A stretch of 64,000 nucleotides of DNA from Telopea speciosissima (GCF_018873765.1 NC_057922.1:12661563-12725562); one strand, 5' to 3'; counted from the first letter of the stretch, positions 24,901 through 35,165 are shown. Numbers and translations are program-made. Notes: generated by a model not told the origin, from the letters alone.

Positions 24901-27900
24901 CCTATAATACTACTTCTGATACTCAACCGTGTGTGTCATTTATTATGTTTACAAAGGGCATACCTAGTGCACAAGGCACCCGCCACTGCAGGGTCTGGGG
25001 AGGGTCATGATGTATGCAGCCTTACCCCCGCTTTCTCAGAGATGCTGTTTCCAGACTTGAACCCGTGACCAGTTGGTAACAATGGAGTAACCTTTACCGT
25101 TGCACCCAGGCCCGCCCTCCATTTATTAAGTTTACATTCTTCTTAAATTCTACCTCATTCAATACTTTTTCCCCCTAATGCTACTCTTTTCTGTCTTTGA
25201 CTTGTGTGGCGAAACAGATTCATGTAGCCAAGCCATTTAGTTGGGATAAGGCTTAGGGAGATGTTGAGTTGCTATGTACCCAGTGCACGAGCGGCACTGT
25301 GGGGTCTGGGGAGGGTCATAATGTTGAGTTGCTATGTCTTTCACTTAAAAGTGGTGTGTATACTGTATGTCTGTATAGGACCTAGAATGAGTTGCAAGTC
25401 CTTGTGAATTTGGCCAAAGCTTGTATCATTTGGTGTATCAAAATTGTTTCCTTAAAGGTAGAATTTCAATTTCTTCTCCACTGAAATAAATCAGTTGGGC
25501 AGCTGCAAGTAGAATTTAAGCGAGAAAGTGGTTGGAAGTTTCTTGATGACGGACAATAGGTTTGCCATATCTTCTTTTTTTTTTTTTTGGGGGGGGGGGG
25601 TGGGGATTAAAAGGTCATGGGTTCAATTCTCCTTGAGGCTTACCTATCAAAAAGAGGAAGAAAAAAGATAAGTGTTGATGTCTTGTTGTGGTGTGTTAAT
25701 GGTCTGGGGATTTTGGGTAAATAAATGGGAAAATACTTAATTTTTGTTTGAATTTAAGATTGTGAAAGATCACTTCGCATAAGTACCAAGAACTGTTTTA
25801 AAAAATGGGATGACTGGTACTTGAGTTTGCAGATTGGGTGGTGGTATAAACCTTTTGGACAGTTGTTCCACCCAAGTTTACCCAATGGCACCAGATAGTT
25901 AAATAAACTACTTTAAACATTGGATGTTAGAATCTTGAGATCTTTAGCAAAAACTGAATATGGGATATATTAAAGGAGCCTGTTCTTTTCTCTTTTGACA
26001 GTGACATTCCCATCTCTACAGATATTACCCTTTTATTTTTGTATCATATTATTTTTTGTTTTCTTCCTAGTTATCACATCCTATCTGTTTGAGTTCACAT
26101 CATTTTCCGTAATGCCAAAAAGTCAAAGCTTGCAATCTGGAATAAAATCTTGAGATCTGTAGCAATTTCTTAAGAAATAAAGTTCATGGGTAGAGCCGAT
26201 GGACCGTTAATTCCTGAACCATAAAAAATGATGTGGCCTACCAGGCAGTCCACTCGGTAGGGGGAGACATTCTGGATTTTGTGTGTTGTACAGAATCCAT
26301 GTTTTCATCAGCTATATACCATTCTTTTATTGGATGGCCATCCCCTAATGGGTGATAGCTGTTGAACTTGTTCCATATTTTTAAATAAAAAGAAGTGACC
26401 TCTTTTTGTTTATCTTGCTGAAGCATAACCGTGGAGACTGATGTTGGCCCAAACATGGACGACTTTCCTTCTGGTCACCAGAAAACCCAGCCACATTAAT
26501 TGTTAGGACGTGTTTAGGTTTTAAAAATGTTGAATTGAAATAATTTTGTGATTATTCCTTGCCATTTCCTTATTATTAGGGAGAATTCTAATTTGTGTTT
26601 AGGTACCTTATGAAATGCCTTTAAGAACATAGAATTTTGTCAGCATTTGAGGAGTGTGAGTGAAGGTAAATGAGTATCCTGATGGTCGGAAGGTGGCGCA
26701 ATGCTGGAAGAAGTTATCCTGGGAAGCTTATTATTTCTACTATTTTCTTTTTGGACAGATGTTCATCTTATTTGCTGGACATCATGTAAAGCTCTTAAAA
26801 GTTAAAATTGTCTATTTATTTCCTTTGATCTGTTTTTTAATATGCTTTTTGTCATTTCTCTTATATATAAGCAAATAATCTATTTGGAGGTATCCATTTT
26901 CTTTTTTAAATTGAGTAATTAAGGTTAGAGTTGAACTTTGGATTGTGTTGGTGCTCATCAGAAGTGTGTACTTTTGTTAGTCTAAACATTTATCCTTGTC
27001 TCATTTGTTGGAGTAGTTCTATGAAAGTATATGCAAGTCTCCTATAAGCACAACAAATTCAGTGGTTAATCTAAACTTGAGATTTGCGCATGTCTCTGTG
27101 ACATGCAATCTGGATTCCTGAAGAGAGTGCACTAGAGTAATTTTTTCTTTTGTTATTCAAGTACCACAAATTTGTGCAAGAAATGCTTGAAACCCTAGTA
27201 AAATAGAATTTTTCATGAGGCAGATGCTGGAAGAAACAACTGGTGATGGCAAAAGATACTAGACGGGTAGACACACTGTGTTATCGTGTCTCTTTATGCC
27301 AAAAGCTTCTCAGTGGAACTGAAAAGTATCAAAAGCTGCATGAGATTGTTAACATGGCTGCAAAGAAGCTTGAAGCTGATGTGGGAACTTTAACTTTAGT
27401 TAATTCACCTGTAAAGAAGGCACGGGGGATTGTCAACAGGCTCCCTTCTGGCCAAGAGGTTCAGAAACTTTGTACTTCTGCAGTGGAGTTGCTGGACTCA
27501 ATGCTTTCATGTGCTGTCTCGCTTCCGCCATCCAATCCTGAGATCCAAGGTAGTTTTTTTTATTTTTTTTATCAGGTTTCTTTAAACATGTGCTTTGGTG
27601 GGAAATTCAATAACCTTCCTGTGGTTGGTTGTCTTTCAAAATCTGCAGAGTCCTGTGTAATGTCTCCACCCCTTATCAGGTTTGAAAATGTCTGTCCGAC
27701 ATCTCTTACTGTGGTCTTTAGTTCTGAAGATGCATCATTGCAAGTACATGTGGTGTACATGATGTGGCATCGCAAGGCGGATGATCTGGACTATCCAGTA
27801 GAACCAACTTATTCAACGGACATGCGAAACTCAAAGTTTTTTATGTTTGATCTCTCTCCAGCTACGGAATATCTGTTCAAGGTTGTTTCCTTGTGTGGCA

Positions 27901-28916
27901 AGGGAGAGCTTAGTACATCGGAAGCTAGAATCACAACAAGCTCTGCAGAGAGCTGTATCTCTAAGAGCTTGGTAGTAGAAGGAAGCCAAAGCCCTGCAAC
28001 TAACAGTAGTACTGTGTCTAATCCATCTTCAGAAGCTGATGAATCTAATAATATCATTGTGGACAGGAATGAGAAAGATAAACTCCCTGGTCGTTTCTTA
28101 AATTTTGTGAGAAAGGAGCTGGTTGATTCAAACAAATTATCTGATGCTTCTGGGAAAGTTATATGCAACTCTCAGAAGACAAATTCTGGCTCAGGGCAAG
28201 AACAAACACTGGCAGATTTTGGTTCTGCACTGGATGAGGAGCATGCGGTGGTGGAAGTGGTGCCTATATCCAGCTTGACAATCCAAATGGAATCTCACAG
28301 AGATTCCTCAAACTCAACCGTTGGCAACCAGGTGTCTGATGTCATCAAATCTGATAATATGCACTCACCTGAGGGTCGATTGGTTGAGGATTTGATCACA
28401 GATAAAGGGATAAACACCCCCATCAGAAAGGAAATGGAAATAGTTCTTTCTGAGGCTGTTCTTCCCATTACACCCTGCAAGTTGGAGATTGGTAAGGATG
28501 GACCTGGAAGGAGTGGGAGACCAAAAGCCTGCACCGAGGAGCTTGATGATGGATCTGGGAAGGGGGAAGAACCACAAGCTGGAAGCTCATCAAAGATGCA
28601 GAGCGAAGGAAGGTGGGATGACGGGTGTGGTCGAGATGGGTCTTTGGATGGAGAGTATGAATACTGTGTCAAACTGATAAGGTGGCTGGAATGTCATGGA
28701 CATATTGAGAAGAATTTTAGGGTGAAGTTCCTGACGTGGTATAGTTTGCGAGCTACCCCACAGGAGAGGAGAATCGTGAAGGTGTACGTTGATACTCTGT
28801 CTGATGATCCAGCTTGTCTTGCAGGGCAGCTGATCGACACTTTCACAGAATGTATATCCAGTAAGAGGTCATCATCAGCCATGCCAACTGGTTTCTGCAT
28901 GAGGCTATGGCATTGA
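9985..28916 (+). CDS. VIN3-like (VEL family) PHD-finger/FNIII/VEL-domain protein
   Basis: Four coding exons fit GT-AG splicing in frame: 9985-10003, 11290-11968, 27224-27549 and 27649-28916, giving 763 residues. The N-terminus ([20 protein letters not shown]) and the last residues (GFCMRLWH) match the VIN3-like family, which spans the whole gene. Order of parts: helical N-terminal module (about 10-80), basic KRQRK near 108 (possible nuclear signal), Cys-rich PHD finger (about 140-230), fibronectin III domain (about 348-435), a long acidic/Ser-rich linker, and the C-terminal VEL interaction domain (about 677-763). Family members act with Polycomb repressive complex 2 in the nucleus to deepen H3K27 methylation, for example at flowering-time genes. 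The phase joins (G|GA, CG|A, G|AG) restore the family sequence at each junction. No frameshift or stop interrupts it, so the gene looks functional despite a 15.3-kb second intron. It is closer to VIL1/VIL2-type members than to VIN3 itself, but the exact orthologue is not decided. Confidence 0.93.
10811..10951 (+). repeat. 34-bp minisatellite in intron 1 of the VIN3-like gene
   Basis: The block CTAATTACCAATGATGACTC recurs with a 34-bp period (repeat phase at 10829, 10863, 10897 and 10931), about 3.6 copies with few differences. Confidence 0.85.
12328..12355 (+). repeat. (GGAGTCA)4 microsatellite
   Basis: Four perfect tandem copies of a 7-bp unit. Confidence 0.9.
14835..15700 (+). repeat. LTR-like repeat A (copy 1)
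   Basis: It aligns along its length with 19055-19860 (copy B), sharing landmarks such as TTTGGCTATTGAAGAA, GTGTTCTCTATGGAGATG, AACCAGGTCATATCC, CAGTAAGCTACAAGGTGAGT and TCAAACCCTACTTTGG. A TATAAATAC box lies just before the shared ACAAGAGA block, as in an LTR promoter. A MITE (15035-15216) is inserted directly in front of that box. A more diverged third copy is on the other strand at about 40.8-41.3 kb. No coding region was identified, so "LTR-like" is an inference from structure. Confidence 0.65.
15035..15216. mobile_element. Mutator-like MITE, 182 bp (family with GTGTGGCCTACGCCA ends)
   Basis: A perfect 9-bp duplication ATTTTATAA flanks it (15026-15034 and 15217-15225). Inverted ends contain TCTGTCCGGGAGTGTGGCC and its complement. 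It is the same family as 51339-51513, with the same central TTTTAAGGAG...GAGAGATAGACACATG module. Confidence 0.85.
17515..18650 (-). repeat. LTR-like repeat D (copy 1)
   Basis: It is homologous and parallel to 23542-24713. Shared landmarks are GTAATGTAGTCCTAGAATAG, ACCACCTTCGAAGA, CCTCCCAGCCGT and AAACCGGTTCAATCTAAAAA. Read on the minus strand it contains a TATAAATAAAG box followed by a possible transcribed region, which suggests an LTR-type promoter on that strand. Just downstream, at about 18975, ATATCAGAGCTATGGCAG resembles a degenerate initiator-Met primer site in the plus direction, so the true orientation is unsettled. Confidence 0.6.
19055..19860 (+). repeat. LTR-like repeat B (copy 2 of A)
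   Basis: Direct repeat of 14835-15700. Both copies are interrupted by a MITE at the same relative place, but by different families: the one here is 19236-19372. Downstream homology with copy A is lost near 19860. Confidence 0.65.
19236..19372. mobile_element. Mutator-like MITE, 137 bp (family with TTCTCTGTGCC ends)
   Basis: The left end GGGAGAATGTTCTCTGTGCC and the reverse-complemented right end AGAGCGCTGTTCTCTGTACC are near-identical. The flanking 9-mers ATGTATTAT and TTGTATTAT match at 8 of 9 positions (19227-19235 and 19373-19381). The arms continue as CAGGCTGCGCCCAGG and GCCTGGGCGCAGCCTG. A relative lies at about 59.1 kb. Confidence 0.8.
23542..24713 (-). repeat. LTR-like repeat D (copy 2)
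   Basis: Parallel copy of 17515-18650, diverged by many substitutions and small indels. It shares the CCTCCCAGCCGTCACGGCGTAA module and the ACCGGTTCAATCTAAAAATA end. The two copies are about 6 kb apart and interleaved with copies A and B, which is not the layout of one simple LTR element. Confidence 0.6.
24954..25120 (-). mobile_element. Au-type SINE, full length (about 167 bp)
   Basis: On the minus strand it starts with a tRNA-like head (GGGCGGGCCTGGGTGCAACG, then a GGTTC-type B-box region) and carries the conserved body read here as GGTCTGGGGAGGGTCAT and GTATGCAGCCTTACCCCCGC. Target duplications ATTTATTATGTTTACA (24938-24953) and ATTTATTAAGTTTACA (25121-25136) match at 15 of 16 positions. 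The family assignment rests on remembered similarity to plant Au SINEs. Confidence 0.85.
25277..25320 (-). mobile_element. Severely 5'-truncated Au-type SINE (44 bp)
   Basis: Only the SINE 3' body remains (CAGTGCACGAG...GGGGTCTGGGGAGGGTCATA). Perfect 16-bp duplications ATGTTGAGTTGCTATG flank it (25261-25276 and 25321-25336), so this is a genuine mini-insertion rather than a later deletion remnant. Confidence 0.85.
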
Positions 28917-29369
28917 TTCTTAGATTGGGGCCAAGTGGGAGGGGTGCAGCACTTGATAGGTAAATGATTCTTGTATGCAAGCCCAATTGGGGTTTGTGTG
29001 TCCGCCATTTTTTGGACCCAGATTTAACATTCTTCATTAGACAATACCCTTTACATAGATCAGCATTGTCATTTTGATTATATTGCAAGAGCAATGGAGC
29101 TATTTTCAGTTAATGGAACAGTAGCTGTCTCATTCATGGAAAGCAATCCATTTCCAAAACATTTACCCTCTTGGAATGTTTGTTTGTGCATTCGAAGCAT
29201 GTGGGTTTTATAACAACTACTATAAGCATCAGGTTGGATCAGGAAAGTCAACTCCCACATGTTCAGTAAATTGAATTTGGGTCAGGGATAAGTTGAACCC
29301 TATCTTCAGTCCTTAAACTCAACATTAGCTGAAGCAAAGCCTAGTCTCGCCTAAGCTTCACAGGCCTAA
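28917..29369 (+). other. 3' flank of the VIN3-like gene
   Basis: Likely 3' UTR and downstream sequence. No clear polyadenylation signal can be singled out, and no other gene is seen. Confidence 0.4.
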
Positions 29370-29378
29370 TTTTTTTAA

Positions 29379-29549
29379 GGGAAAAGGAACACTAACCGAT
29401 GTTGGAGCGCGGCATGTACCTGCCTGCGTGCGAAATGACTGGTGCACCCCCTTGGAAAGGCAGAAAGGGCCAGATGTGCACTGGTCATTTTGCGTGCGGC
29501 TGTATCTGGGCACCACGCCGTGCTGTGGCACCGGTTAGCGTGCTCTCCC
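29379..29549. mobile_element. Mutator-like MITE, 171 bp
   Basis: The ends GGGAAAAGGAACACTAACCG and GGGAGAGCACGCTAACCGG (right end reverse-complemented) are inverted repeats. The 9-bp flanks TTTTTTTAA and TTTTCTTAA match at 8 of 9 positions (29370-29378 and 29550-29558). The core has paired GCGAAATGAC and GTCATTTTGCG modules. Confidence 0.8.
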
Positions 29550-29934
29550 TTTTCTTAAATTCTCAGGTAAAATAATGTGATAACTGGAAAATTATAGAGA
29601 ACATTGGGTTAACTTGATTGTTTAATCAAAGTATAATTTTTTTTTTGTATGTTGGACTTGGGCCAGGCCTAAGTTGTGCCCTCTATTTAGTGCTTGGACA
29701 TGGCATTTTAAGATCTGTAGAAATGGAAATGGTTTATCTTCTACAGACTTCTAATAAATTTATAGTTCCGCCCAAAAAAAAAAAAAAAAAGATTAAGCAG
29801 AGTTCAGGTCAGCCAATGCTTCACAAGCCTGATTTTCTTCATAGTTTTTCAAGTGAGATGAATGATGTGAGCTGGCTGAAAGAAAACTTAAAAGACATGG
29901 GAAGCATCACCTCTGAACAAAATGAATTTTAAAT

Positions 29935-30118
29935 GGGAAAAAGATTAAATGGGAAAAAGAATGCTGGCTGGTCGCGTGCTGCCTGTGCCCAGACACAGCC
30001 CCCTCCCCCCTCTGAAATGACCCCCACCTCCCTTCAAAATGAAAAATACCTTGCGTGTGCTCTCATTGGCCCCCACGATGGTGTAGGGACCATGTGACCG
30101 GACAGCATTCTTCTTCCC
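29935..30118. mobile_element. Mutator-like MITE, 184 bp
   Basis: A perfect 9-bp duplication ATTTTAAAT flanks it (29926-29934 and 30119-30127). The outer GGGAAAAAG is doubled at the left end; the inner copy runs into AATGCTGGCTGGTCGCGT, which pairs with the right end (GGGAAGAAGAATGCTG when reverse-complemented). Confidence 0.85.
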
Positions 30119-30127
30119 ATTTTAAAT

Positions 30128-31295
30128 TTGAAGACGTTTATGATTTTCATGTACTTTTTTTTTTTGGGTTGAATTTTCATGTACTCTGAAAACAAAAAGA
30201 AAGAGGAATATCCATCTGAATCAAAATGCCAATTTGCGTCTAAGCTAACTCTAACTTGTAGATTGGTTTTCTTCTAATAAGCTAACCTAAGGACTTGAAT
30301 ATAGGACTGTAAGAGTGTTTGCTCTTGGAATGTGAGTTTGGGGATTTGAGAGTGAGACTACCACCCATTGTTCAAAGAACTGTATTGGAATTGACTGATC
30401 TCGATTTTGATTATGCTCGGTTTCTAAACCCCTCTTAACAATATCTATAAGTCTTTTGAATACTAATTCCCAAAATTCAGGGATCTGTGGAAATTTTTAC
30501 TTCTTCTTGTTGATTCCATTTTGTAGAATTGGTTCCAGATTGATTACAACTGATTCCGACACCATTCAAATTGGTAAACAACCTCCCCCCTCCATGTTTT
30601 GGAAAGTGGAGCAGATTGGGGTTGGAAATTTCTTTAGTAGGGTATTGGCAAACTGTGCTTGCCCCACTCCACCCCACCCCACCCCACCCCACCCCACTCC
30701 CCCCCATTGCCATCCTTAATTTCTTTTGGGTGTCTATAAAATCATGCTGTTTCAGTTAATTGAATCACCAAAGATGCCCAAGTAGAGATTCCTCTCTAGG
30801 ATGCTCACCTAGAAGCATAATAAAATTAAAAAAAAAAAAAAAAGACACAGTGTAATATGTCCTTTCCCTGCTTTCACTTGTTCAATATTACTATAGTTGC
30901 TAACACAACTAGCTTGAGGCTAGTGCAGTAGAAATGTAGAACCTAGCCCCCAAGAGGTTTCGAGCTTGACCGTTCAAATTGCTAGTTTGTGCATTATGAG
31001 TACCTTCTCCACGGACTACTACACTGCGTAAAATTGAAGTGATCTCTTGATTTTAAAGGTGAAATAAATGGGCAAAGTTTTATTTTAGTACAATACTTGC
31101 AAAAGTGAACTCCAAAGCAGAAACCAATGGCCCAAATGATTCTTTATTCTCATAATGTAATAGCATAAAACCAGAGTTCTTCACATGTCATGGGCTCAAT
31201 AAACATACTATAACCAATACTCTAATCAAAAGAAAGGGAATAAAAGGGAGCAGTACTCCTAAAAGAACTAAATAGGGGAACAAAGAGATCAGTGT
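30128..31295. other. Intergenic region between the VIN3-like gene and rbcS
   Basis: No gene seen. It contains a (CCCCA)n microsatellite and an A run at about 30827-30843. The last part probably includes the rbcS 3' UTR on the minus strand. Confidence 0.4.
30662..30703 (+). repeat. (CCCCA)n microsatellite
   Basis: About seven tandem CCCCA units with two CT interruptions. Confidence 0.85.
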
Positions 31296-32099
31296 TTAGG
31301 TGATGTTAGCAGTGGGTTTTTGAATGACAAAGGCCATACACTGACCCTGATGCTTGCTGTCAAAGGCCATACAACGGATATGAGCATTGGGGTATGTCTT
31401 CTTGCATTCTTGGATCTCATGGAGGACTTGAGAAGGGTCATCGCACCCAAACATAGGTAGCTTCCACAGTGTCCAATACCTTCCATCGTAGTATCCTGGA
31501 ATCTGGCTATTGCTCCTATGCACAAATCCCCTCTTCAACAAAAACCAATCCACATAAGTTCAAATTAAATTTAAGGATAAATCGATAGAAAGAAAATTAA
31601 AAGGACAAATTTTTTATTTTTTTTTAGGGGGGGGGGGGGGGGGAGGGTTGTGAACACTTTTCCTGGGTTTGTAAAGGATCCACAGATCCTTATGAAGGTT
31701 GAATGATTCTTACATCATCGAATTCAAGACAAGGGATCCATTCCTTTGAGAGCATGTAATCAATCTCCTTTGCAATTGATTCATCGGAGAGAGGCGGGAG
31801 ATAAGAGAGCGTCTCGAACTTCTTGTTATCGATCGGATTCCAAGTCTGTTTCATTCATACACGAAAACAGGATTAAGAGAGAAGAGTGGCAAGTGGTATA
31901 TATACTGCAAAAATGATAAGTAGTTTTCTGATTGTTGTTTTGATTACTTTACCTTCATACAGTGAATTCTGGAGCCATTTGAGACAGTTTTCTTGCTCCA
32001 TCCAATCGAGTACTTGGGTGGAGACAACTTCAGTGAGGTGGCTTTGAGGCCGGCATAGCCGGAAACTATCACCGGAGTAGGGAGAATTTTGGCAGACAT
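31296..32099 (-). CDS. rbcS: Ribulose-1,5-bisphosphate carboxylase small subunit, chloroplast precursor
   Basis: Three exons on the minus strand join in phase 0: 32099-31953, 31845-31714 and 31532-31296, giving 171 residues. The small subunit assembles with the plastid-encoded large subunit in the stroma and supports CO2 fixation. Diagnostic sequences are [41 protein letters not shown] and the [12 protein letters not shown] region. The first 47 residues are the transit peptide (…[13 protein letters not shown]). The first intron falls right after MK at the mature N-terminus, and the second follows EFDD. The transit peptide ([12 protein letters not shown]) and mature start MKTWNP differ from the usual MASS… and MQVWPP forms. 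This resembles the divergent T-type small subunits described from trichomes and non-green tissue, which is an inference from remembered sequences. There is no frameshift or stop. Confidence 0.93.
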
Positions 32100-32978
32100 T
32101 TCCTTTCTAATAGTTAGTTATCTAAAGGCGGCTAAACTGGAATTTAAATAAAGAATAGCATCTTAAGTGACAGCAGTATGGTAGTACTGATGGTATTATT
32201 TTTTTTGGCAAGTGGTGGAAGTTGTTGGCGAAAGGACAAAGGAGGGTGGCACGGACAAAGGTTTACCATTGTTTGGTTTTTGGAAACTGTGGGTATGAGG
32301 TGTAAAGGTTTTTAATAGGGCTTTAGATCTTCTTTCTTTCCATCTTATAGCAGAGTCCATACACTTGGCACAAAGACATAGGATTGAAGCCCTCCCAATC
32401 AATGGAATCTTTTACTTAATTTGCATACATCACTGTAACTGTTTGAAATAAATGTGAGAGATTAATCTTATATCTTTAGGCTATGTTTGGATGAGGAGGA
32501 CATGGGTGTCAGCATACTACACAATTACCATCTTTAAGTTGAATCCTGTGGGATGATGCATGGGTTCCTGCACACCAATCTGGCAATCTGTAACAGACAA
32601 ACAATTTGGTTTTCCCTCTTCTCATGCTTTCATTTCGGTCCTGCCCAGTATTGAAAGAACTCAATCAATTGAACAGCTATAAATTAGATTCTCCTACATG
32701 GGATCTCCTGGAGCTTAAATTACAGTGATTTTCATCATTTCTTTGCATCAGGTTGAGGCTTTATATACGGATGTAAATAACGTGGAAGCAGGAGGTTCTG
32801 CTGAAGGGCTTGAGATAACTTATCGCTAATCCATCATGTAAGCTTCACTGAAGTAGGCTCAATTGAACTCAATTTGAGGCAGCAACAGAGAAAAACATCC
32901 AATTGGTTACAAGGTAAATTGCTGTTTTACAGTAAAACAAATCCCCATGTCATTTTAGAGTTTGAGCTAATAACTTGT
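32100..32978. other. Region between rbcS and the PPR gene
   Basis: It holds the rbcS promoter on the minus strand: a TATTTAAAT-like box about 45 bp upstream of the start codon (near 32140-32150) is the only core element I can point to. No classical light-response box was confidently found. The right half should include the 3' UTR of the PPR gene. Confidence 0.4.
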
Positions 32979-34616
32979 TCACAGAGTAATAAGTTCTGTA
33001 TTAAGTAGATTTAATAGTTCATAAATTGCTCTTGACTGAGAATGAGACCTGTCATCAACTTGAAATTTGTGGACTACTCCATTGATATCTATGAAACTCC
33101 AACCAGTATATGTGGTTACTCCCCTGTCTTTCATCATTCTCCTTAGCCTCACCACATCTTCCCATCTACCCATGGTGGCATACATATTTGCCAGAAGTAC
33201 ATACCTTCCGTGATGATGAGGCTCCAATTCAATCAAACGCTTCCCTACACATTCCCCTAACTCTACATGGCCATGCATCAAGCACCCACTAAACAAAGCC
33301 CCCCATATGATCCCATCTGGCTCCATGGGCATACCACTGATCAATTGTTCTGCCTCCTTGATCTGCCCAGCCCGTGCCAAGAGATCGACCATGCAACCAT
33401 AGTGCTCAATTATTGGAGAGATGCCATACACCTTGCTCATCATTTTAAAAAATCGTCGCCCTTCATCCACCAATCCTCCATGATTACACGCAGTGAGGAT
33501 CCCAATAAATGTTACAGCATTGGGTTTAGTTCCACTCCCTTCCATCTCTTCGAAAAGCTTGAACACCAAGTCGTTATACCCATTAATGGCTAGACCGACA
33601 AACATCGCACTCCAAGCCATCACATCTTTACAGGGCATCTTATGTAATACTTCAATAGAACTTTCTATACACCCGCATTTTGCATAAAAATCTATCAGTG
33701 CAGTGCCCAGCTCAAGCCCATACTCAAACCCATTCCTGTCTATATATGAATGAACCCATTTGCCCTCCGTGAAAGCACCTACACCAGCACAAGCATTGAG
33801 AATACTCACCAAAAGAGAGCGATTGGGCTTCACATTAGAACAAACCTTCAACTCATGGAACAACTCAATTGCTTCGTTGAAGAAATCATTCTGAACATAC
33901 CCTGAAATCATGGCACTCCAAGCAACATCGTTTCTCTCAGGCATCCGGTCGAAAAGTTCCCTAGCTTCACCCATTCGTCCATCACCACAATGCCCAGAAA
34001 TGAGGCTCGTCCAGCAGACAACATTTCTATTCGGCGTTTCATCAAACACTTGACGAGCAAGATCAATTGCACCATACTTGGAATACACATTCAACAGAGA
34101 ACTGACCACGTAAACATCAGGATCAAACCGGAACTTTACTATTTGCCCATGAACTTGAGCAAGCGAAGATAAGTTAACACAGGCCTTAATCAAGACAGGG
34201 AAAGTATGCATATTGGGCTGGACTCCTTCGCTTCTCATACGCGTATAAATCGAGAGACCCTTTTTGGGTTCAGGGCTTTTGGAGTAGCCTTTGATTATGG
34301 TGTTCCAATTGAAGATGGTGGGCATTGGAATCCGGTCGAAAATTGATTGGGCACAGCTCAAATCTCCAAATTCGGATACTGCATAGAGGGCTAGAATACG
34401 GCTCGTGATGTAGATGTAACGAACAAGACCAACTGTGATCATCTGGCCATGTACTACCTTCAGTTCTTTCAAGCTTGAACATCTCTCTAATAGACTCAGG
34501 TATGGAAGGTTAGGTGGGGAACCCAATGGAGGTGTTGGGTTTGTTTTAAGGCCAGAGAGTTGCAGAGACCCATTAGAGGAGAACGCGCGGCTAGGAATGA
34601 AAAGGATCCTGCGCAT
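32979..34616 (-). CDS. PLS-class pentatricopeptide repeat protein with C-terminal E motifs
   Basis: A single uninterrupted 545-residue frame without introns, typical of this family. After a basic, Ser/Arg-bearing N-terminus (MRRILFIPSRAFSSNG) that looks like an organelle targeting peptide, repeats run from about residue 40 to 430. Recognisable units include NWNTIIKGY, CWTSLISGHC, AWSAMISGYV and HYGCMVDLLARAG. The C-terminus has E-type motifs (IWGALFSGC, YVLLANMYA, GWSFIDINGVVHKF) and ends without a DYW deaminase domain. Such proteins bind single RNAs in mitochondria or chloroplasts; E-type members usually specify C-to-U editing sites and need a deaminase partner. The target RNA cannot be read from this sequence by eye. 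Confidence 0.93.
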   Translation of the reverse strand: MRRILFIPSRAFSSNGSLQLSGLKTNPTPPLGSPPNLPYLSLLERCSSLKELKVVHGQMITVGLVRYIYITSRILALYAVSEFGDLSCAQSIFDRIPMPTIFNWNTIIKGYSKSPEPKKGLSIYTRMRSEGVQPNMHTFPVLIKACVNLSSLAQVHGQIVKFRFDPDVYVVSSLLNVYSKYGAIDLARQVFDETPNRNVVCWTSLISGHCGDGRMGEARELFDRMPERNDVAWSAMISGYVQNDFFNEAIELFHELKVCSNVKPNRSLLVSILNACAGVGAFTEGKWVHSYIDRNGFEYGLELGTALIDFYAKCGCIESSIEVLHKMPCKDVMAWSAMFVGLAINGYNDLVFKLFEEMEGSGTKPNAVTFIGILTACNHGGLVDEGRRFFKMMSKVYGISPIIEHYGCMVDLLARAGQIKEAEQLISGMPMEPDGIIWGALFSGCLMHGHVELGECVGKRLIELEPHHHGRYVLLANMYATMGRWEDVVRLRRMMKDRGVTTYTGWSFIDINGVVHKFQVDDRSHSQSRAIYELLNLLNTELITL

Positions 34617-34734
34617 ACCGAGAGAGAGGGAAATTTCGAACTTGGTGGAGAGACCGTTTCAATTACATGGGACTGTGGGAGATGAAACCTCAAATACCAA
34701 TCACGCGAATCGACTCCATTGTTGCAACAGTAGG

Positions 34735-35165
34735 AGTGTCAAAAAAGCCCGGCCGGCCCGAACCCGCCCAAGGTTTCAAAACACGGAATCGGACACCGGA
34801 TCAGAATATGTTGGAATCGGTCCCAAAAACCTTAGAATCGATTTCAAATCTGGCAACTCAACAATTCTAGGGTTTTGACTCTTGAATCGGCTGTCTCATA
34901 GCAGCCAGAATTGAGAACGGTTATGGCCGATTTCAATCCGAATCAACCAATTCCCTGTTTTGATTCGCAATTCTTAAAAACTATAATCCATATACAGAGT
35001 TTTTAGGAATCAGTACCACATTGACCGAGATAAGGTCCGATATGATACGGATCTGGGTTTTTTATTTGAATGAAAAAGTAGGGTTTTGATTCAGCATAGG
35101 ACCAATACAGACTGATGCTCCATATCGATTTCGACAGCTATTGATACTGGTACCTATACCATGAA
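34735..35165. repeat. Degenerate dispersed repeat rich in AATCGGTCCCAAAAACC
   Basis: Words such as AATCGGTCCCAAAAACCT and TAGAATCGATTTC recur in diverged form at 37185-37330 (AATCGGTCCCAAAAACCC, ATAGAATCAGTCCC). There is no coding capacity. Class unknown. Confidence 0.4.

Larger units (their letters stand above)
11969..27223 (+). other. 15.3-kb intron 2 of the VIN3-like gene, filled with transposons
   Basis: The donor is CG|GTAAAT and the acceptor CAG|ATGCTGG. The intron separates the end of the PHD finger from the CWRKQ-type continuation, the usual family junction. It holds four large LTR-like repeats in alternating order (14.8, 17.5, 19.1 and 23.5 kb), two MITEs and two SINE insertions. 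At 13.9-14.4 kb there is GAAGAAATCGAA-type simple repeat within a retroelement-like stretch. At 16.6-17.3 kb there is another LTR-like stretch with a duplicated ATTGCTTGCTTGCAAGTGTT block. At 21.8-22.6 kb there is degenerate repeat rich in ATCGTATC-like words. No second gene is supported inside it. Confidence 0.85.

Noticed and set aside
25040-25120. tRNA-like sequence
   Set aside because: It is the head of a SINE: A- and B-box-like words are present, but it is followed by a SINE body and flanked by a target duplication.
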